A stretch of DNA of 64,000 nt from Lachancea kluyveri NRRL Y-12651 (GCA_000149225.2 CM000688.1:558001-622000), one strand, 5' to 3'. Positions 51,320 to 61,247 are shown, counted from the first letter of the stretch. Numbers and translations are program-made. The notes: generated by a model from the sequence alone, not told the origin.

Positions 51320-53182
51320 ATGAGTTCGAAAAAGATTGCCATCCTTTACGGATCAGAGACAGGAAACTGCCATGATTTTGCCACAATTTTATCACACAAA
51401 TTACATCGCTTACATTTTCAGCATACTATTTCATCTTTAGGTGACTATATTGCGAAGGACATCTTGCAATGTCGCTACTTGTTCATTATCTGCTCTACCA
51501 CTGGACAAGGTAACTTACCTCGTAATGCACATCAACCATCTAAAGACCCTTCTCTCAGTACTTTGTGGTCATTTTTAAAAAAGAAAAATCTTCCTTCTGA
51601 TCTACTGAATCATCTCAAGGTTTTCATGCTAGGTCTGGGTGACTCTAGTTATCCGAAATTTAATTTTGCTATCAGAAAATTACATAGGAGGATAGTGTTA
51701 CAGCTTGGTGCGATTGAACTTTTCCCTAGACTGGAAGCAGATGAGCTTGGTCTTGCTGGTAGTAACAATTCTACTGGCACCGGTGTTGAATCCGTTTACT
51801 TTGAATTTGAAAAGCGTATTTTGAACTTTTTGCTGGAGAAGTTTCCCAACAGAAAAGTAGATGGGAAGACAGTCAAACGTGTACGTATACCGGATGACAC
51901 GTATTTGAAACCACCGAGTGTTTTGCAAATAGGCGATAACAATCTAAGTGCGACAGACAACGTTGCATTCCATGGTGACTCCACAATAAAGACTGGTAAA
52001 GTTGTTTTGAATAAACGAATAACACATCAAGAGCATTTCCAGGACGTACGCCAATTCGTCGTTGAGAGTAACGGAGAAGAATATCAACCAGGTGACACAC
52101 TATCAATATATCCTTTCAACTCGGATACTAACGTCCAGGAATTTTTAGATTTGCAACCACATTGGCTGGAAGTAGCTGATAAACCGCTAAGCCTTTCTGA
52201 TGAACAGATTGCTATGTCAGAGTATTTCCAGGACGGTGGCTTGGTTTCTCCATTGACGTTGAGAAATATATTAAAGTATCACTGTGATATAATGAGTATC
52301 CCACGCAAGAGTTTTTTTATGAAAATTTGGACGTTTGCGACAGACGTTACAAGACTTCCAGATGGTGAAGAACAACTAGAGCAACAGCGTGAAAAGCTAC
52401 ACCAGTTCGCAACTGACGAGGATATGCAAGATCTATATGACTACTGTAATAGACCTAGGAGATCTATTTTAGAAGTAGTTAAGGATTTCGAATCTCTAAA
52501 ACTTCCTTTAGAATATGTTTTGGATTACATTCCACAGATTAAACCCAGATTTTTCTCCATTTCAAGCGGACCGTGTGAGCGTAATATCGAGTTAACTATT
52601 GCCGTCGTGAAATACAGAACTATCTTGAGGAGAATTAGAAAAGGGCTATGCACCGATTATATCATTAGCCTATCCGGAAACGATAAAATTCGTTACAAGC
52701 TTCAAAGAAATTTTCTTTTGAATTCTTCGATGAAAGGTAAGCCAATCATAATGATCTCGCCTGGTGTCGGTTTAGCACCTATGATGTCACTCATTAGATC
52801 CGGTTTTTTCGAAGACATGCACTTGTTTTTCGGTAACAGAATTAAAAGCAAAGATTTCTTGTATCGTGAAGATTTAGAAAAGTGGAATGATAGCAACATT
52901 ATCAAATTGTATACATGTTTTTCCCGTGATCCACAAAACTCACCAGAAGCGAAATATGTTCAAGATGTATTATGGAAACATGGTAAAGAGTTGGGAAGTT
53001 TACTTGCAAAAAAGTCAGCAATGATTTATATTTGTGGGTCGTCTGGTAAAATGCCGGTTCAAGTTAGACTGACCATTGTTGAAATACTAAAGAAGTGGGG
53101 AGGTTTTGAAAACCACGAGGCTGCAGAAGTATACTTGAAAGATATGGAGAAGAGCAGCAGATACCTACAAGAAACCTGGTGA
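51320..53182 (+). CDS. TAH18: Tah18, diflavin NADPH reductase of cytosolic Fe-S assembly
   Basis: A 620-residue diflavin reductase that passes electrons from NADPH through FAD and FMN to Dre2 at the start of the cytosolic iron-sulfur assembly pathway. The flavodoxin FMN domain is at about 1-165 (YGSETGNCHDFA phosphate loop, STTGQGNLPRNA, LGLGDSSYPKFN). The FAD domain is at about 205-430 (RFFSISSGP, RxxS type). The NADPH domain is at about 445-620 (MISPGVGLAPMMSLIR, LFFGNRIKSKDFLYREDL, YICGSSGKMPVQV). Length equals the S. cerevisiae protein (623). It is short compared with P450 reductase and lacks a membrane anchor. Confidence 0.97.
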   Translation: MSSKKIAILYGSETGNCHDFATILSHKLHRLHFQHTISSLGDYIAKDILQCRYLFIICSTTGQGNLPRNAHQPSKDPSLSTLWSFLKKKNLPSDLLNHLKVFMLGLGDSSYPKFNFAIRKLHRRIVLQLGAIELFPRLEADELGLAGSNNSTGTGVESVYFEFEKRILNFLLEKFPNRKVDGKTVKRVRIPDDTYLKPPSVLQIGDNNLSATDNVAFHGDSTIKTGKVVLNKRITHQEHFQDVRQFVVESNGEEYQPGDTLSIYPFNSDTNVQEFLDLQPHWLEVADKPLSLSDEQIAMSEYFQDGGLVSPLTLRNILKYHCDIMSIPRKSFFMKIWTFATDVTRLPDGEEQLEQQREKLHQFATDEDMQDLYDYCNRPRRSILEVVKDFESLKLPLEYVLDYIPQIKPRFFSISSGPCERNIELTIAVVKYRTILRRIRKGLCTDYIISLSGNDKIRYKLQRNFLLNSSMKGKPIIMISPGVGLAPMMSLIRSGFFEDMHLFFGNRIKSKDFLYREDLEKWNDSNIIKLYTCFSRDPQNSPEAKYVQDVLWKHGKELGSLLAKKSAMIYICGSSGKMPVQVRLTIVEILKKWGGFENHEAAEVYLKDMEKSSRYLQETW

Positions 53183-53325
53183 ACTGAATATATAATGTCG
53201 ATTAAAAAGATAGATGTGATTAATTAAAATAGGAGAGATGATAATGAAAAGAGAATGCCAAAGGGATAAAGCATTTTCAGAACTGACGGAAAAAATGATG
53301 GGCACTAAGAGGCTCGCTTTTGCAA

Positions 53326-56300
53326 TCATTTGTTTATACTGTTCAAAAGTTCTGCAGAGACATGAAACCAAACTGTGTTTTGTGGGAGCTTGAATGGATT
53401 AAAATTATTGTTGTCAACAACATGTCTTTCCATAGTTGTAATTCTGCCTACAAACCAATCCCTGTCTTGAATTATTTCGTCAGATTCCTTCAAAAAATAT
53501 CTCGTAGTATATTCTTCAAATGCAGTGAATGCGGCCCAGGGCCTCGATTTGTTACTGTGGCTGTTTTTGTGTTTTGTTTTTACTGTTAACTGGTTTGATG
53601 TTGCACCTGGTGGAGGGGGTGTAGATAGATCTACAGAGGAGAAAGATGAGTTCAGCGATGAAAAAGACGAAGCTAATGAAGATTCAATTCCAGAGTCTCT
53701 TGTTGGCAAAAACAAGGCTAAGTCGCCAATTTGGAAGTTCTTGATGGTTATCTTTTCGCGTTGGTATGCATCTAAAAGACCACGCTTAAATTTATTTTCT
53801 TTTGTCAGCTTCTTAGCTAAGGATTCAATATCTTTAAACCTTTTGATCACCGATGATTCGTATAGTTTGTTGTTGAACAATTCAGCAACGGAAGTTAATA
53901 GTAGCTGCTGAGAATTTAATTCATTGTTACTTTCGACAGACTCGTACAACTTCTTCAAAGTCTGAAAGACGTTGCTTTTAACAATAACCTGAGAGTCAGC
54001 TGGAGTTGTTGTGCTATCTATTATGCTATTTGCCATTCCCTTGCGAAGGCCCTTAACACGGGTAATTTGTATTTTACCATCATTTGATTTGGATAGCAAC
54101 AGGCCAATATTTTCCAATATAAATACGCTGCTCGCAAATATCTGAAACAATTTTGATTCCATATCCTTGTTGAATTCTTTTAATGAATTCATTTCGTCAC
54201 TAATCTCATCTGATCTTGTAGCCAAAGAGCTTTGGACATCCTCTTCCTCATGATTGCTTACCTTTAGCTCTGTCAGTTCTCTTTTCAAAGTTTCAATATC
54301 TTCTTGAAATCCAACGCGTTCTTTAATAAAGTCGTTTTCCATGTTGGCCATATTCGCCAACAAATCATCCTTCATGACGTTCAATGTACCATATTTGTCT
54401 TTCCAGGAATCCAAATCTTTTGATAGCTCTGTATTATTCTTTATAATAGTTTCAAGCTGGGTTTTGAAGTCGTTCTGCTCGGTGAATTGTGCTATTTTTT
54501 GCTGTTCTTGTTCTGCAGTTAACCTGGAAAGCTCCTTGTTTAATTTTGTTAGAGTTTCCCTATATGCATTGCATTCGTCTTCTATAGAAAGCAGCTGGTC
54601 TCTGGTACTTTTTGCTTTATCGTTCAATTCAATATTCTCTTTTGTTAAGCTGTCTACCTGTTCTAGCAGCTTTGATACGGAAGCCTCTAAATCCTTTTCC
54701 CTTTCTGATTTTCTTGATTTCTCTTTTATATTCGAAGTCCACATAGGCAGCTTAGAATTCACACTAGGTGTGTTATTTTGAAAAGCACTCAAAGACGCAT
54801 TGTTCAAAATGCCCGACGGCCACGATGCAATGTTGCAGACTTGGGCATCGTGCAATAGAGATTCCAACTTCCTGATTCTTGTCTTATATCCTCTGATGAC
54901 GTCCAGATCAATAGCTTGAGACTGCGAAGACTGGCTACAAACTGTTGGGCATGTCCCGGTTGCATATTTTTTTCTATTCGAACCAACAGTAATTTTATAC
55001 TGTTTCACTTCCTCCAAACTTCTCTTGAGCAGTTGTACCAAGCTTGTTGAAATCCCTAACTTTGATAGTGTGAAAATGTAAGTTTCAATCTCTTGTAAAG
55101 AAATATTAGAAGTGTTATGTTCACCCGCTTCTCGCCGACTATTTTCCGTTAATTGTTCAAGCCATTCATAGCTTTGTCGATTTTGAAACTCAAACATCTG
55201 TGCGATACTGCCAAAATTATTGGTCCATTTGTTCCGGTATCTTTTCTCATTGTCAGCAATAATTTTGAAATCGTCGCAGTATTCTAAGTTGTAGCTTTTA
55301 ACTTGTTCAAACCATAAGTTCCTTCTAAAATTTTCGATTAAGAAGAGACCGTATACAAGGGGTAAGTCATCAACTTGGGAAAACACAAGTTCATACTCCT
55401 GTAAAAACTCCAAATCTTTGTTGCATTCCTTCAAGATGGATTCTTTAATGTCTAAAATGTGAATTTGGACAAAAGCAATTTGTCCAAGCGTCCTTATTAG
55501 GCATTCCTGCAGGGTTTTCTTTCGTTCTAATGAGTCCGAGGCCTGTGTGTACAATGCCTGAGCGATTGTATATAATTTTGGCACAACGGAATTTTTATTC
55601 TCAGTAATGATATCTATAGCTCCAGCGGTATACTCTGATGTAAAATCCACAAGCTCTTGATTCAAAATTTCATGACTCTCTTCCTTCATTTTCTTGACCA
55701 TTTCCGAAAACTTGGCCATCATGTTGTCTTCCATTTCGTACTTGGACTTGTCCTCTTGAAAGGTCAATTTTAGTTCGTTCGAAGCTGAACCAATGGTTTG
55801 CCTGAATTTATAATTTTCATCGATTTGGTCCTTAAGGCTGCACAACTTGGTGTTCACCCCACGGCTGCATTCACATAGCAGCTTGTAATCATTCTCTAAT
55901 TCGCCTTTATTCAGATATTGGCTTAAACGGTCGTGAGTGCCATCCTTTATCACAAGAGGCAATTTGTCTAACACGTTGTCGTATACATCGTGCCAGTTTT
56001 TGGAATTACTGTTCTTTTCCAAATTGGTTACAAACTCCACATTAGAGTTGTACAGCTTTTCGACATCGTAGCAATAAACTTTTAGATACTGCTGGCAAAT
56101 ATTCAAACAATTGAACATCTGTTGGGTTTCAGTCAGTGTATCATTAATCACCTTGTGGAAATAATGGACATCGATCTCTAGCGCACTCAGCCATCCAAGG
56201 TTTGTTGTCAACAGACTAATTATTCTTCTTCCCGTTAGAGATCCAGCTGAATTTGAAGAGAGGTTGGCATCCAAAAGAGGAGAATTTATAGGTCTAATCA

Positions 56301-56658
56301 GGGTCACCTGCGAGCTACGGTTGGCAGATTCTAGCAACTTGGTAACGTCTTGCGTAACGGGAGAATTGAGAACTGCCTCTGTAGTCATATGACGAGGATC
56401 GTTGACAAGGGAGAATAGCCGCCTATCAAAGACGTAAAACTCACAACGACCGTTATTCTCTCGTAAGCAGTCTTTGAAGTTCGATTTTTTCAACTTTGCA
56501 CCATAAGGAAGCAAGATGAATATTTGATCCAACGGGATAAACCATTGCTGTACGATAAAATGCTTAAAATCGTCTATTGCCATAAAGTAGTCGATGTTCG
56601 TCGGGAGTGTTTTCCCCGTGATGGCGTTTATTACAGTTGTGTTGTACTTGTCATTCAT
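53326..56658 (-). CDS. ATG11: Atg11, selective-autophagy scaffold
   Basis: A 1110-residue scaffold that gathers cargo receptors (Atg19, Atg32, Atg36 and others) and Atg1/Atg9 at the phagophore assembly site. The N terminus (ITGKTLPTNIDYFMAIDDFKHFIVQQW) is ubiquitin-like in the way of the FIP200/Atg11 family. The body is largely alpha-helical. Coiled coils are strong at about 640-800 (KLLEQVDSLTKENIELNDKAK, LTKLNKELSRLTAEQEQQK). The C-terminal domain (about 1000-1110) has FLPTRDSG, RPWAAFTAFEEYTTRYFL and DWFVGRI, features of the Atg11 C terminus. Close in size to S. cerevisiae Atg11 (1178). Confidence 0.95.
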   Translation of the reverse strand: MNDKYNTTVINAITGKTLPTNIDYFMAIDDFKHFIVQQWFIPLDQIFILLPYGAKLKKSNFKDCLRENNGRCEFYVFDRRLFSLVNDPRHMTTEAVLNSPVTQDVTKLLESANRSSQVTLIRPINSPLLDANLSSNSAGSLTGRRIISLLTTNLGWLSALEIDVHYFHKVINDTLTETQQMFNCLNICQQYLKVYCYDVEKLYNSNVEFVTNLEKNSNSKNWHDVYDNVLDKLPLVIKDGTHDRLSQYLNKGELENDYKLLCECSRGVNTKLCSLKDQIDENYKFRQTIGSASNELKLTFQEDKSKYEMEDNMMAKFSEMVKKMKEESHEILNQELVDFTSEYTAGAIDIITENKNSVVPKLYTIAQALYTQASDSLERKKTLQECLIRTLGQIAFVQIHILDIKESILKECNKDLEFLQEYELVFSQVDDLPLVYGLFLIENFRRNLWFEQVKSYNLEYCDDFKIIADNEKRYRNKWTNNFGSIAQMFEFQNRQSYEWLEQLTENSRREAGEHNTSNISLQEIETYIFTLSKLGISTSLVQLLKRSLEEVKQYKITVGSNRKKYATGTCPTVCSQSSQSQAIDLDVIRGYKTRIRKLESLLHDAQVCNIASWPSGILNNASLSAFQNNTPSVNSKLPMWTSNIKEKSRKSEREKDLEASVSKLLEQVDSLTKENIELNDKAKSTRDQLLSIEDECNAYRETLTKLNKELSRLTAEQEQQKIAQFTEQNDFKTQLETIIKNNTELSKDLDSWKDKYGTLNVMKDDLLANMANMENDFIKERVGFQEDIETLKRELTELKVSNHEEEDVQSSLATRSDEISDEMNSLKEFNKDMESKLFQIFASSVFILENIGLLLSKSNDGKIQITRVKGLRKGMANSIIDSTTTPADSQVIVKSNVFQTLKKLYESVESNNELNSQQLLLTSVAELFNNKLYESSVIKRFKDIESLAKKLTKENKFKRGLLDAYQREKITIKNFQIGDLALFLPTRDSGIESSLASSFSSLNSSFSSVDLSTPPPPGATSNQLTVKTKHKNSHSNKSRPWAAFTAFEEYTTRYFLKESDEIIQDRDWFVGRITTMERHVVDNNNFNPFKLPQNTVWFHVSAELLNSINK

Positions 56659-56697
56659 GTCACCTTTTTTCTCTTCCTTTACTCACCGTACTAGATA

Positions 56698-57015
56698 TTA
56701 ACTTTGTTTATTTGTTGGTAGTAATATAGCCTTCTTTTTAAAGCTTTCTGAGATTGATATTACTAATTGTTCTTCGGTACTGTGGATTGCCGTTGATGTG
56801 ATGACTTTTACATCACCCCTCCTCCCCGACCGCCAACGGGAAAATTGAGGTTTGGGAAGATTCATGACAATTTCCGTGAAAAACATACCTAATGTGATAC
56901 CGAAGAACATGGGCCACGCCATGTCGTCGCCAATGCCAAAATGGATTTTTTGTGGAAATTCCCACTTTTCAGAGTTTTGTGAGTTATCGTACAAAGAAAG
57001 GTGGCAGGGGAGCAT
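56698..57015 (-). CDS. Small hypothetical protein with one predicted membrane segment
   Basis: A 105-codon ATG-started frame between ATG11 and MAK3. Its middle, DDMAWPMFFGITLGMFFTEIVMNLPKP, is a plausible single transmembrane segment followed by a basic stretch (RWRSGRRGD). The N-terminal residues look less protein-like, so translation may begin at the internal Met within DDMAWP. I do not recognise a family. S. cerevisiae has only the dubious YPR050C at the equivalent place. It could be a real small membrane protein missing or unannotated elsewhere, or chance: the ATG11-MAK3 gap is 572 bp and an ORF of this length by chance is possible. Confidence 0.45.
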   Translation of the reverse strand: MLPCHLSLYDNSQNSEKWEFPQKIHFGIGDDMAWPMFFGITLGMFFTEIVMNLPKPQFSRWRSGRRGDVKVITSTAIHSTEEQLVISISESFKKKAILLPTNKQS

Positions 57016-57105
57016 TTGCTCATTTCTATTCTATTCCGAGGGTTGTAGACAGACTTTTTAACCCTCGTCTCTATCTATGGATGCATCTAGTTTTCCCTTT
57101 GCAGT

Positions 57106-57142
57106 GAGTGAGAGAGAGAGACCGCGAGAGACCGCGAGAGGG
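57106..57142. repeat. Short purine repeat upstream of MAK3
   Basis: A (GA)n run followed by two copies of GAGACCGC-type units, about 90-125 bp upstream of the MAK3 start. Confidence 0.7.
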
Positions 57143-57230
57143 AAAGAAAATGGTGAAAAAGACTGGGTCGAGTAAATGAAGAGTAAGACGTGATTGCAAA
57201 GAGCAGAGCTGTCAATGCAAATTTTCAGAA

Positions 57231-57752
57231 ATGTCTATTACGTATCGCCAACTTAATATCAATGATGCAGCTCAGATTGAACATGTCAGGCGGCTAATAG
57301 ACCAGGATTTATCCGAACCGTACTCGGTGTACGTCTATCGATATTTCTTGAACCAGTGGCCTGACTTGTGTTATCTTGCGTTTAACAAAGACTCTCCGGA
57401 CCAGCCCGTAGGTTGCGTTGTCTGCAAATCCGAGTTACACCGGGAAGTACGTCTCAGAGGGTACATTGCGATGTTGGCCGTTGCAAAGAAACATAGAGGT
57501 CAAGGAATAGCAAAACGACTAGTTACTCTGGCGATTGAGAAAATGAGCGAACTAGGGTGTGATGAGGTGATGTTGGAGACCGAGGTCGAAAACATGGCAG
57601 CGCTTTATCTTTATGAAAACATGGGGTTCATAAGGGTAAAAAGAATGTTTAGATACTACTTGAACCAAGGCGATGCTTACAAGTTGATTCTGCCATTGAC
57701 TGAAAAAAGCTGCATTAGGTCTACATTTCTGGGACAGCCGGACATGTGTTAG
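57231..57752 (+). CDS. MAK3: Mak3/Naa30, catalytic subunit of NatC N-terminal acetyltransferase
   Basis: A 173-residue GNAT-family enzyme that acetylates N termini beginning Met-Leu, Met-Ile, Met-Phe and similar, together with Mak10 and Mak31. The acetyl-CoA loop is in RGYIAMLAVAKKHRGQGIAKRLV (about 82-104, RGQGIA). The substrate-side DEVMLETEVENMAALYLYENMGF segment follows. Length equals S. cerevisiae Mak3 (176). The gene is convergent with POL30, with only 158 bp between stop codons. Confidence 0.96.
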   Translation: MSITYRQLNINDAAQIEHVRRLIDQDLSEPYSVYVYRYFLNQWPDLCYLAFNKDSPDQPVGCVVCKSELHREVRLRGYIAMLAVAKKHRGQGIAKRLVTLAIEKMSELGCDEVMLETEVENMAALYLYENMGFIRVKRMFRYYLNQGDAYKLILPLTEKSCIRSTFLGQPDMC

Positions 57753-57910
57753 TCACATCTGCTGCTGCCAAAGATATCTTCTACGCCAACGCTTTTTGTT
57801 CTTACTATTATTACTATTATTATACAGGTACGTCTTACGTAAATTCTTTTTTTTTTTTTTCATTGTTTTTCTTTTCTATTCTTTTCCTCGAATTGCATCG
57901 GTAAGCCTAC

Positions 57911-58757
57911 TCACTCTTCTTCGTTGAATTTTGGAGCCAAGAAGAATTGCAGGTAACCGCTCTGCAACTTGAATTCAAACAATGCAGGAGTTTCAGCTGA
58001 CAACTTGATGGTAATTTGGTTGGATAGACCAGCACCTTTGATAATATCCAATAAATACTTTGAACCAAAGGTCAAATCGACAGGCTTATCCAATTCGACT
58101 TTAACACTTTCCTCTGGGTTCTCCATATCAGTATGGGGCTTGACAATGACAGAACCCGAACCGATATCGCCTTCGGCAACGAACTTCACAGTATCCTTCG
58201 TAACAAGGATGTTTAAAGAATCGCTCAATTGGTTCAAATCGCGAACCACTTTAGCAAATTCAACAGAGGGCATGGTGATAACGGTATCGTAATCCATACC
58301 TTCAATTTCTAAGAAATCGGCATCGATGTCCATCAGTTTCAAAGAGTATTCACTGATACGGTCCTTTTTGGAGTCTTCGAACAGCACAAGGACAGAGTCT
58401 GGGGTATCGTCGGCAATCAAAGTTAAGGTATCGGAGTTGTTACCGCAACGTAGAATCTTGGACAAAGAGGATAAGTCTACACCCAAGGTGATGTTTCTGT
58501 CACAACGGTATTCTTGAAAGGATTCCGTGCCGATGGACAAGGAGACCAATAGGACACGAGAGTCATCAACGGCTTGGGCAGCGATACCATGTTCAGTACA
58601 ATTGAAGTTGACCAATTGGACACAGTCTTTGAAACCATCAATGATCTGAATCGGAAAGGGTTAGTAAAAGCGGGAAAGGAATTTTCTTGATTTGTAAGAA
58701 CAACCACTGACATACCTTTTTAAACAAACTAGCCTCTTCGAATTTAGCTTCCAACAT
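57911..58757 (-). CDS. POL30: Pol30/PCNA, sliding clamp (with a 70-nt intron)
   Basis: PCNA, the homotrimeric clamp for replicative polymerases and repair factors. Exon 1 is 58716-58757 (MLEAKFEEASLFKK, 14 codons). The intron is 58646-58715, with GTATGT, TACTAAC (58666-58660) and a CAG acceptor. Exon 2 is 57911-58645, beginning IIDGFKDCVQLVNF. The product is 258 residues, exactly the PCNA length, with the interdomain connector (MDIDADFLEIEGMDYD), LTFGSKYLLDIIKGAGLS, and the C-terminal LAPKFNEEE. S. cerevisiae POL30 has no intron. Without splicing, the first in-frame ATG would delete the N-terminal strand and helix. Two MCB elements upstream indicate G1/S expression. Confidence 0.96.
58646..58715 (-). 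other. 70-nt spliceosomal intron in POL30
   Basis: Minus-strand donor GTATGT at 58715-58710, perfect branch site TACTAAC at 58666-58660 and acceptor CAG ending at 58646. Splicing in phase 0 rejoins KK and IIDGF. Confidence 0.92.
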
Positions 58758-59229
58758 TACTTCCTGTGGTTATGTGTATACCTGTGTGTGTTAACGAGTT
58801 GTTTGAAACGATATAAAAGGTTACGAGAGAGAGAGAGATGGGATGGAGAGGGAGACGCGAAACACACATACAGTGGGTTTTTATACATGTCCAGTTTTTT
58901 TTTTTTTTCCTTTTCCTTTCCCTCTCTTGTATTCCTTGCCGTAGAAAGTAAGAAGAACGCGTAAAAAAGAGGGAAATGGGAAGAAAAAGACGCGTCACAA
59001 ATGGGGTTTGGCTAAGAGGTAGTAGAGTGAGCTGAGAAAAACCACACCCTAAATCTATTATTCAAGGTTCGCACCAAGTTATACAATATAAGAGGAAAGA
59101 AATAAGGACCTAGTTGATAATTCTGTTATAGATAATACAATTAATTGGATAGCATAAGAAAATATACGAGTTTAAAGAAGGAAAAACGAGTAGGAGAAAG
59201 AGACAGATACAAGACAAACGGCACGTGAC
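58758..59229. promoter_or_regulatory. POL30 promoter / NHP6 3' region
   Basis: 472 bp. It contains GA-type purine repeats (58825-58850), a T-tract (58896-58908), the two MCBs and, next to the NHP6 stop, AT-rich 3'-end sequence with a CACGTG at 59222-59227. No gene seen. Confidence 0.5.
58957..58995. promoter_or_regulatory. Pair of MluI cell-cycle boxes upstream of POL30
   Basis: ACGCGT at 58957-58962 and 58990-58995, 200-240 bp upstream of the POL30 start. Paired MCBs are the usual arrangement for MBF-regulated replication genes. Confidence 0.75.
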
Positions 59230-59511
59230 CTAAGATCTGGTGGCCATGTACAATTCCTTTTCACTTTCGTATCTCTTTTTGTCAGCGTCAGCCTTTGCCT
59301 CGTAAGGTTGTTTTTCTTCGTCGGTCAGAGCCTTCCATTTTTCACCTAGAATTCTACCAACTTGGCCAAAGGTAATACCTGGGTTTTCAGCACGGACAAT
59401 GTCTCTGTTTTCGTTAGCGAAAAACATGTAAGCAGACAAAGCTCTCTTTGGAGCATTTGGGTCCTTCTTTCTTCTGGTAGTTCTCTTCTTAGTTTCTCTT
59501 GGGGCTGCCAT
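59230..59511 (-). CDS. NHP6: Nhp6, HMGB-type chromatin protein
   Basis: A 93-residue non-histone chromatin protein that bends DNA without sequence preference and assists FACT. The basic N-terminal arm ([19 protein letters not shown]) and one HMG box ([36 protein letters not shown]) are complete. It is the single counterpart of S. cerevisiae NHP6A (YPR052C) and NHP6B (YBR089C-A), whose neighbours MAK3 and POL30/TIM12 both occur here. Confidence 0.97.
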   Translation of the reverse strand: MAAPRETKKRTTRRKKDPNAPKRALSAYMFFANENRDIVRAENPGITFGQVGRILGEKWKALTDEEKQPYEAKADADKKRYESEKELYMATRS

Positions 59512-59899
59512 TGTGCAATAAATTTTATTTCTTGTTGAAGTTGTTTCTCTGTGTTGGTTGATGGTCAGTAAAAAAAGGTCTGCTTGTAAACAAAAGAGAA
59601 CAAATCAGGCGCCTGTTTGCTGGCTATAAAAGCAAATGTACAGCCGAGAGTCCTGTTTGTTTTGTTTATGTATTTTTTTTCCGCGTCGCGAAACGACTCC
59701 GTGGTGTACGGAAGCCGAATTGCCGAGGGCGCGAAACACGGAGCACGTCGGTATCTCCAAATCCGAGGGCTGGCTAGTCGGTCGGTCGGTCGACCGGCCA
59801 AGCCACCGCAAGGTGCATTTTGCAAACGAGACAAACAGGAAAAGGACAGAGCAGAACACAAGACAGGAAAGAAACGCCAGATGGGGAGAGCTGATAGAT

Positions 59900-59943
<44 letters not shown>

Positions 59944-60938
59944 AAAACCGTTGGTATGAGAGAGTCTATTGAACTAAACCTTCCACCTTGTCTTCTTTTG
60001 AATTCTAGGACCGACATCAGTAACAAATAGACAAAGGCGATGCTGAAAATATGTCGTCAACTAGTCACAAACCAACAGTTTGAAGAGGCTGTCCCCCTTA
60101 TCGCAACTACCGCAAAACACAGCCCTGTTACCTCCGTATCTCTTGTTCTTGTTCTTGTTCTGCGAATAGTAGATGTCTGTCGTTGTCATCACTTTGCAAA
60201 TGACAGATACTTCCTGCGCGTGAAAAAAAAAATTTTTGTTTTGGGTAACTTACGTAGTAACTTTGTACTGTGTGGTGCTGGTTTCACTATGGCAGAGTGC
60301 GTTACACTGTAAAAGTTCCTCTTCTCTTTTTATAGGGGATGCTCAGCGTGAAAAACTTTTGCTGCGTAGAGAGGGGAGAGAGACCCAAGCGGCCTGCCGC
60401 AAGCAGACCGGGTAACGTTCTGAGCCGGGTAACTGGCCGTACATATGTATCAAGACGAGGCACGTGCATTGAGATCACGTGACCTTGGCGGATTTCACCT
60501 TTTTTCTGCCTGCAAGGCAGTCACGTGCGCAAATGACTGGTGTTTGGTCTACGGAAACCCCATAAAAGGGAGTTTTTTTTTTTTTGTTTGGACGAAGAAT
60601 ACCGATCTGGCAAGGACAAACCTTGCAACGGTTTGGAAGGGTCTCTTCGACTTTGAACGTGTTGGAGACGCGCAGTATTAACCGTGGTTCTCGGATGCAC
60701 AGTCGATGCATTGCTTTCTCTGTCGTGTATTCGAATCCTTGCATCCACTTGTCTTTTGTCCTTTATACCCCCCGCGATGTAGACGCAGTATCGACAAAAT
60801 TTCTTCAACTCTTTGAGTCGCTTAAAATGAACCTGCTAAATACAAGCACTTGTTCTTTACTATATACACATCCCATACACATTGGCACGAAGGCTTCTTT
60901 TGTTTCCCTTTTCTTGGTCTGTTGTAACTTCCTTTCTG
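59512..60938. promoter_or_regulatory. NHP6 upstream region with A41 tract and a promoter-like cluster
   Basis: 1.43 kb between NHP6 and the TIM12 stop. From left: a CGGT tandem patch (about 59779-59795), a 41-nt poly(A) (59902-59942), two Reb1 sites CCGGGTAA (60408-60415, 60425-60432), three CACGTG sites (60461-60466, 60476-60481, 60522-60527), and a TATA-like CATAAAAGG (60561-60569) followed by a T-run. The latter group looks like a complete promoter pointing right, but only TTG-started frames lie beyond it. Confidence 0.5.
59902..59942 (+). repeat. Poly(A) tract, 41 nt
   Basis: Uninterrupted run of 41 A, among the longest homopolymers in the window, about 390 bp upstream of NHP6. Such tracts exclude nucleosomes. 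Confidence 0.9.
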
Positions 60939-61247
60939 CTATGGTTGTTTCTTCTGAAACTCCTGATAATGGCTCAAATGGGATTCTGGGCCAAAGCCAC
61001 GTGACTGCACAAATCCGCCGATCAACCTGTTGCTGTAATGGATCTTGCCAACACAACGATCTATGCACGTCATTTCACCCTTGTTCAACTCGCTTTCACC
61101 GTACTCATCGTGTGGTATACACTTTTCCAAGCAGGAACGTAGCATCGTGTTGAAAGTGGTGCACATCGCGTCGAACTGCACCTCTGCCATATTCAACTTG
61201 CTTTGGTCAACTTCTTGTGAAGAATAAGGGTTTAGAAACAATGACAT
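60939..61247 (-). CDS. TIM12: Tim12, small Tim protein of the TIM22 complex
   Basis: A 102-residue peripheral inner-membrane subunit of the TIM22 carrier translocase, receiving carriers from Tim9-Tim10. The twin CX3C motifs are CLEKC and CIDRC, 17 residues apart, within predicted paired helices. The protein is longer at both ends than Tim9/Tim10, as Tim12 is. Position next to NHP6 and PBY1 agrees with YBR089C-A, YBR091C and YBR094W. The ADP/ATP carrier at 24.7 kb is one of the pathway's substrates. Confidence 0.92.
   Translation of the reverse strand: MSLFLNPYSSQEVDQSKLNMAEVQFDAMCTTFNTMLRSCLEKCIPHDEYGESELNKGEMTCIDRCVGKIHYSNRLIGGFVQSRGFGPESHLSHYQEFQKKQP

Noticed and set aside
60584-61153. 189-codon plus-strand ORF downstream of the promoter-like cluster
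   Set aside because: It begins at TTG inside a T-run, overlaps TIM12 antisense for over 200 bp and has no recognisable domain.
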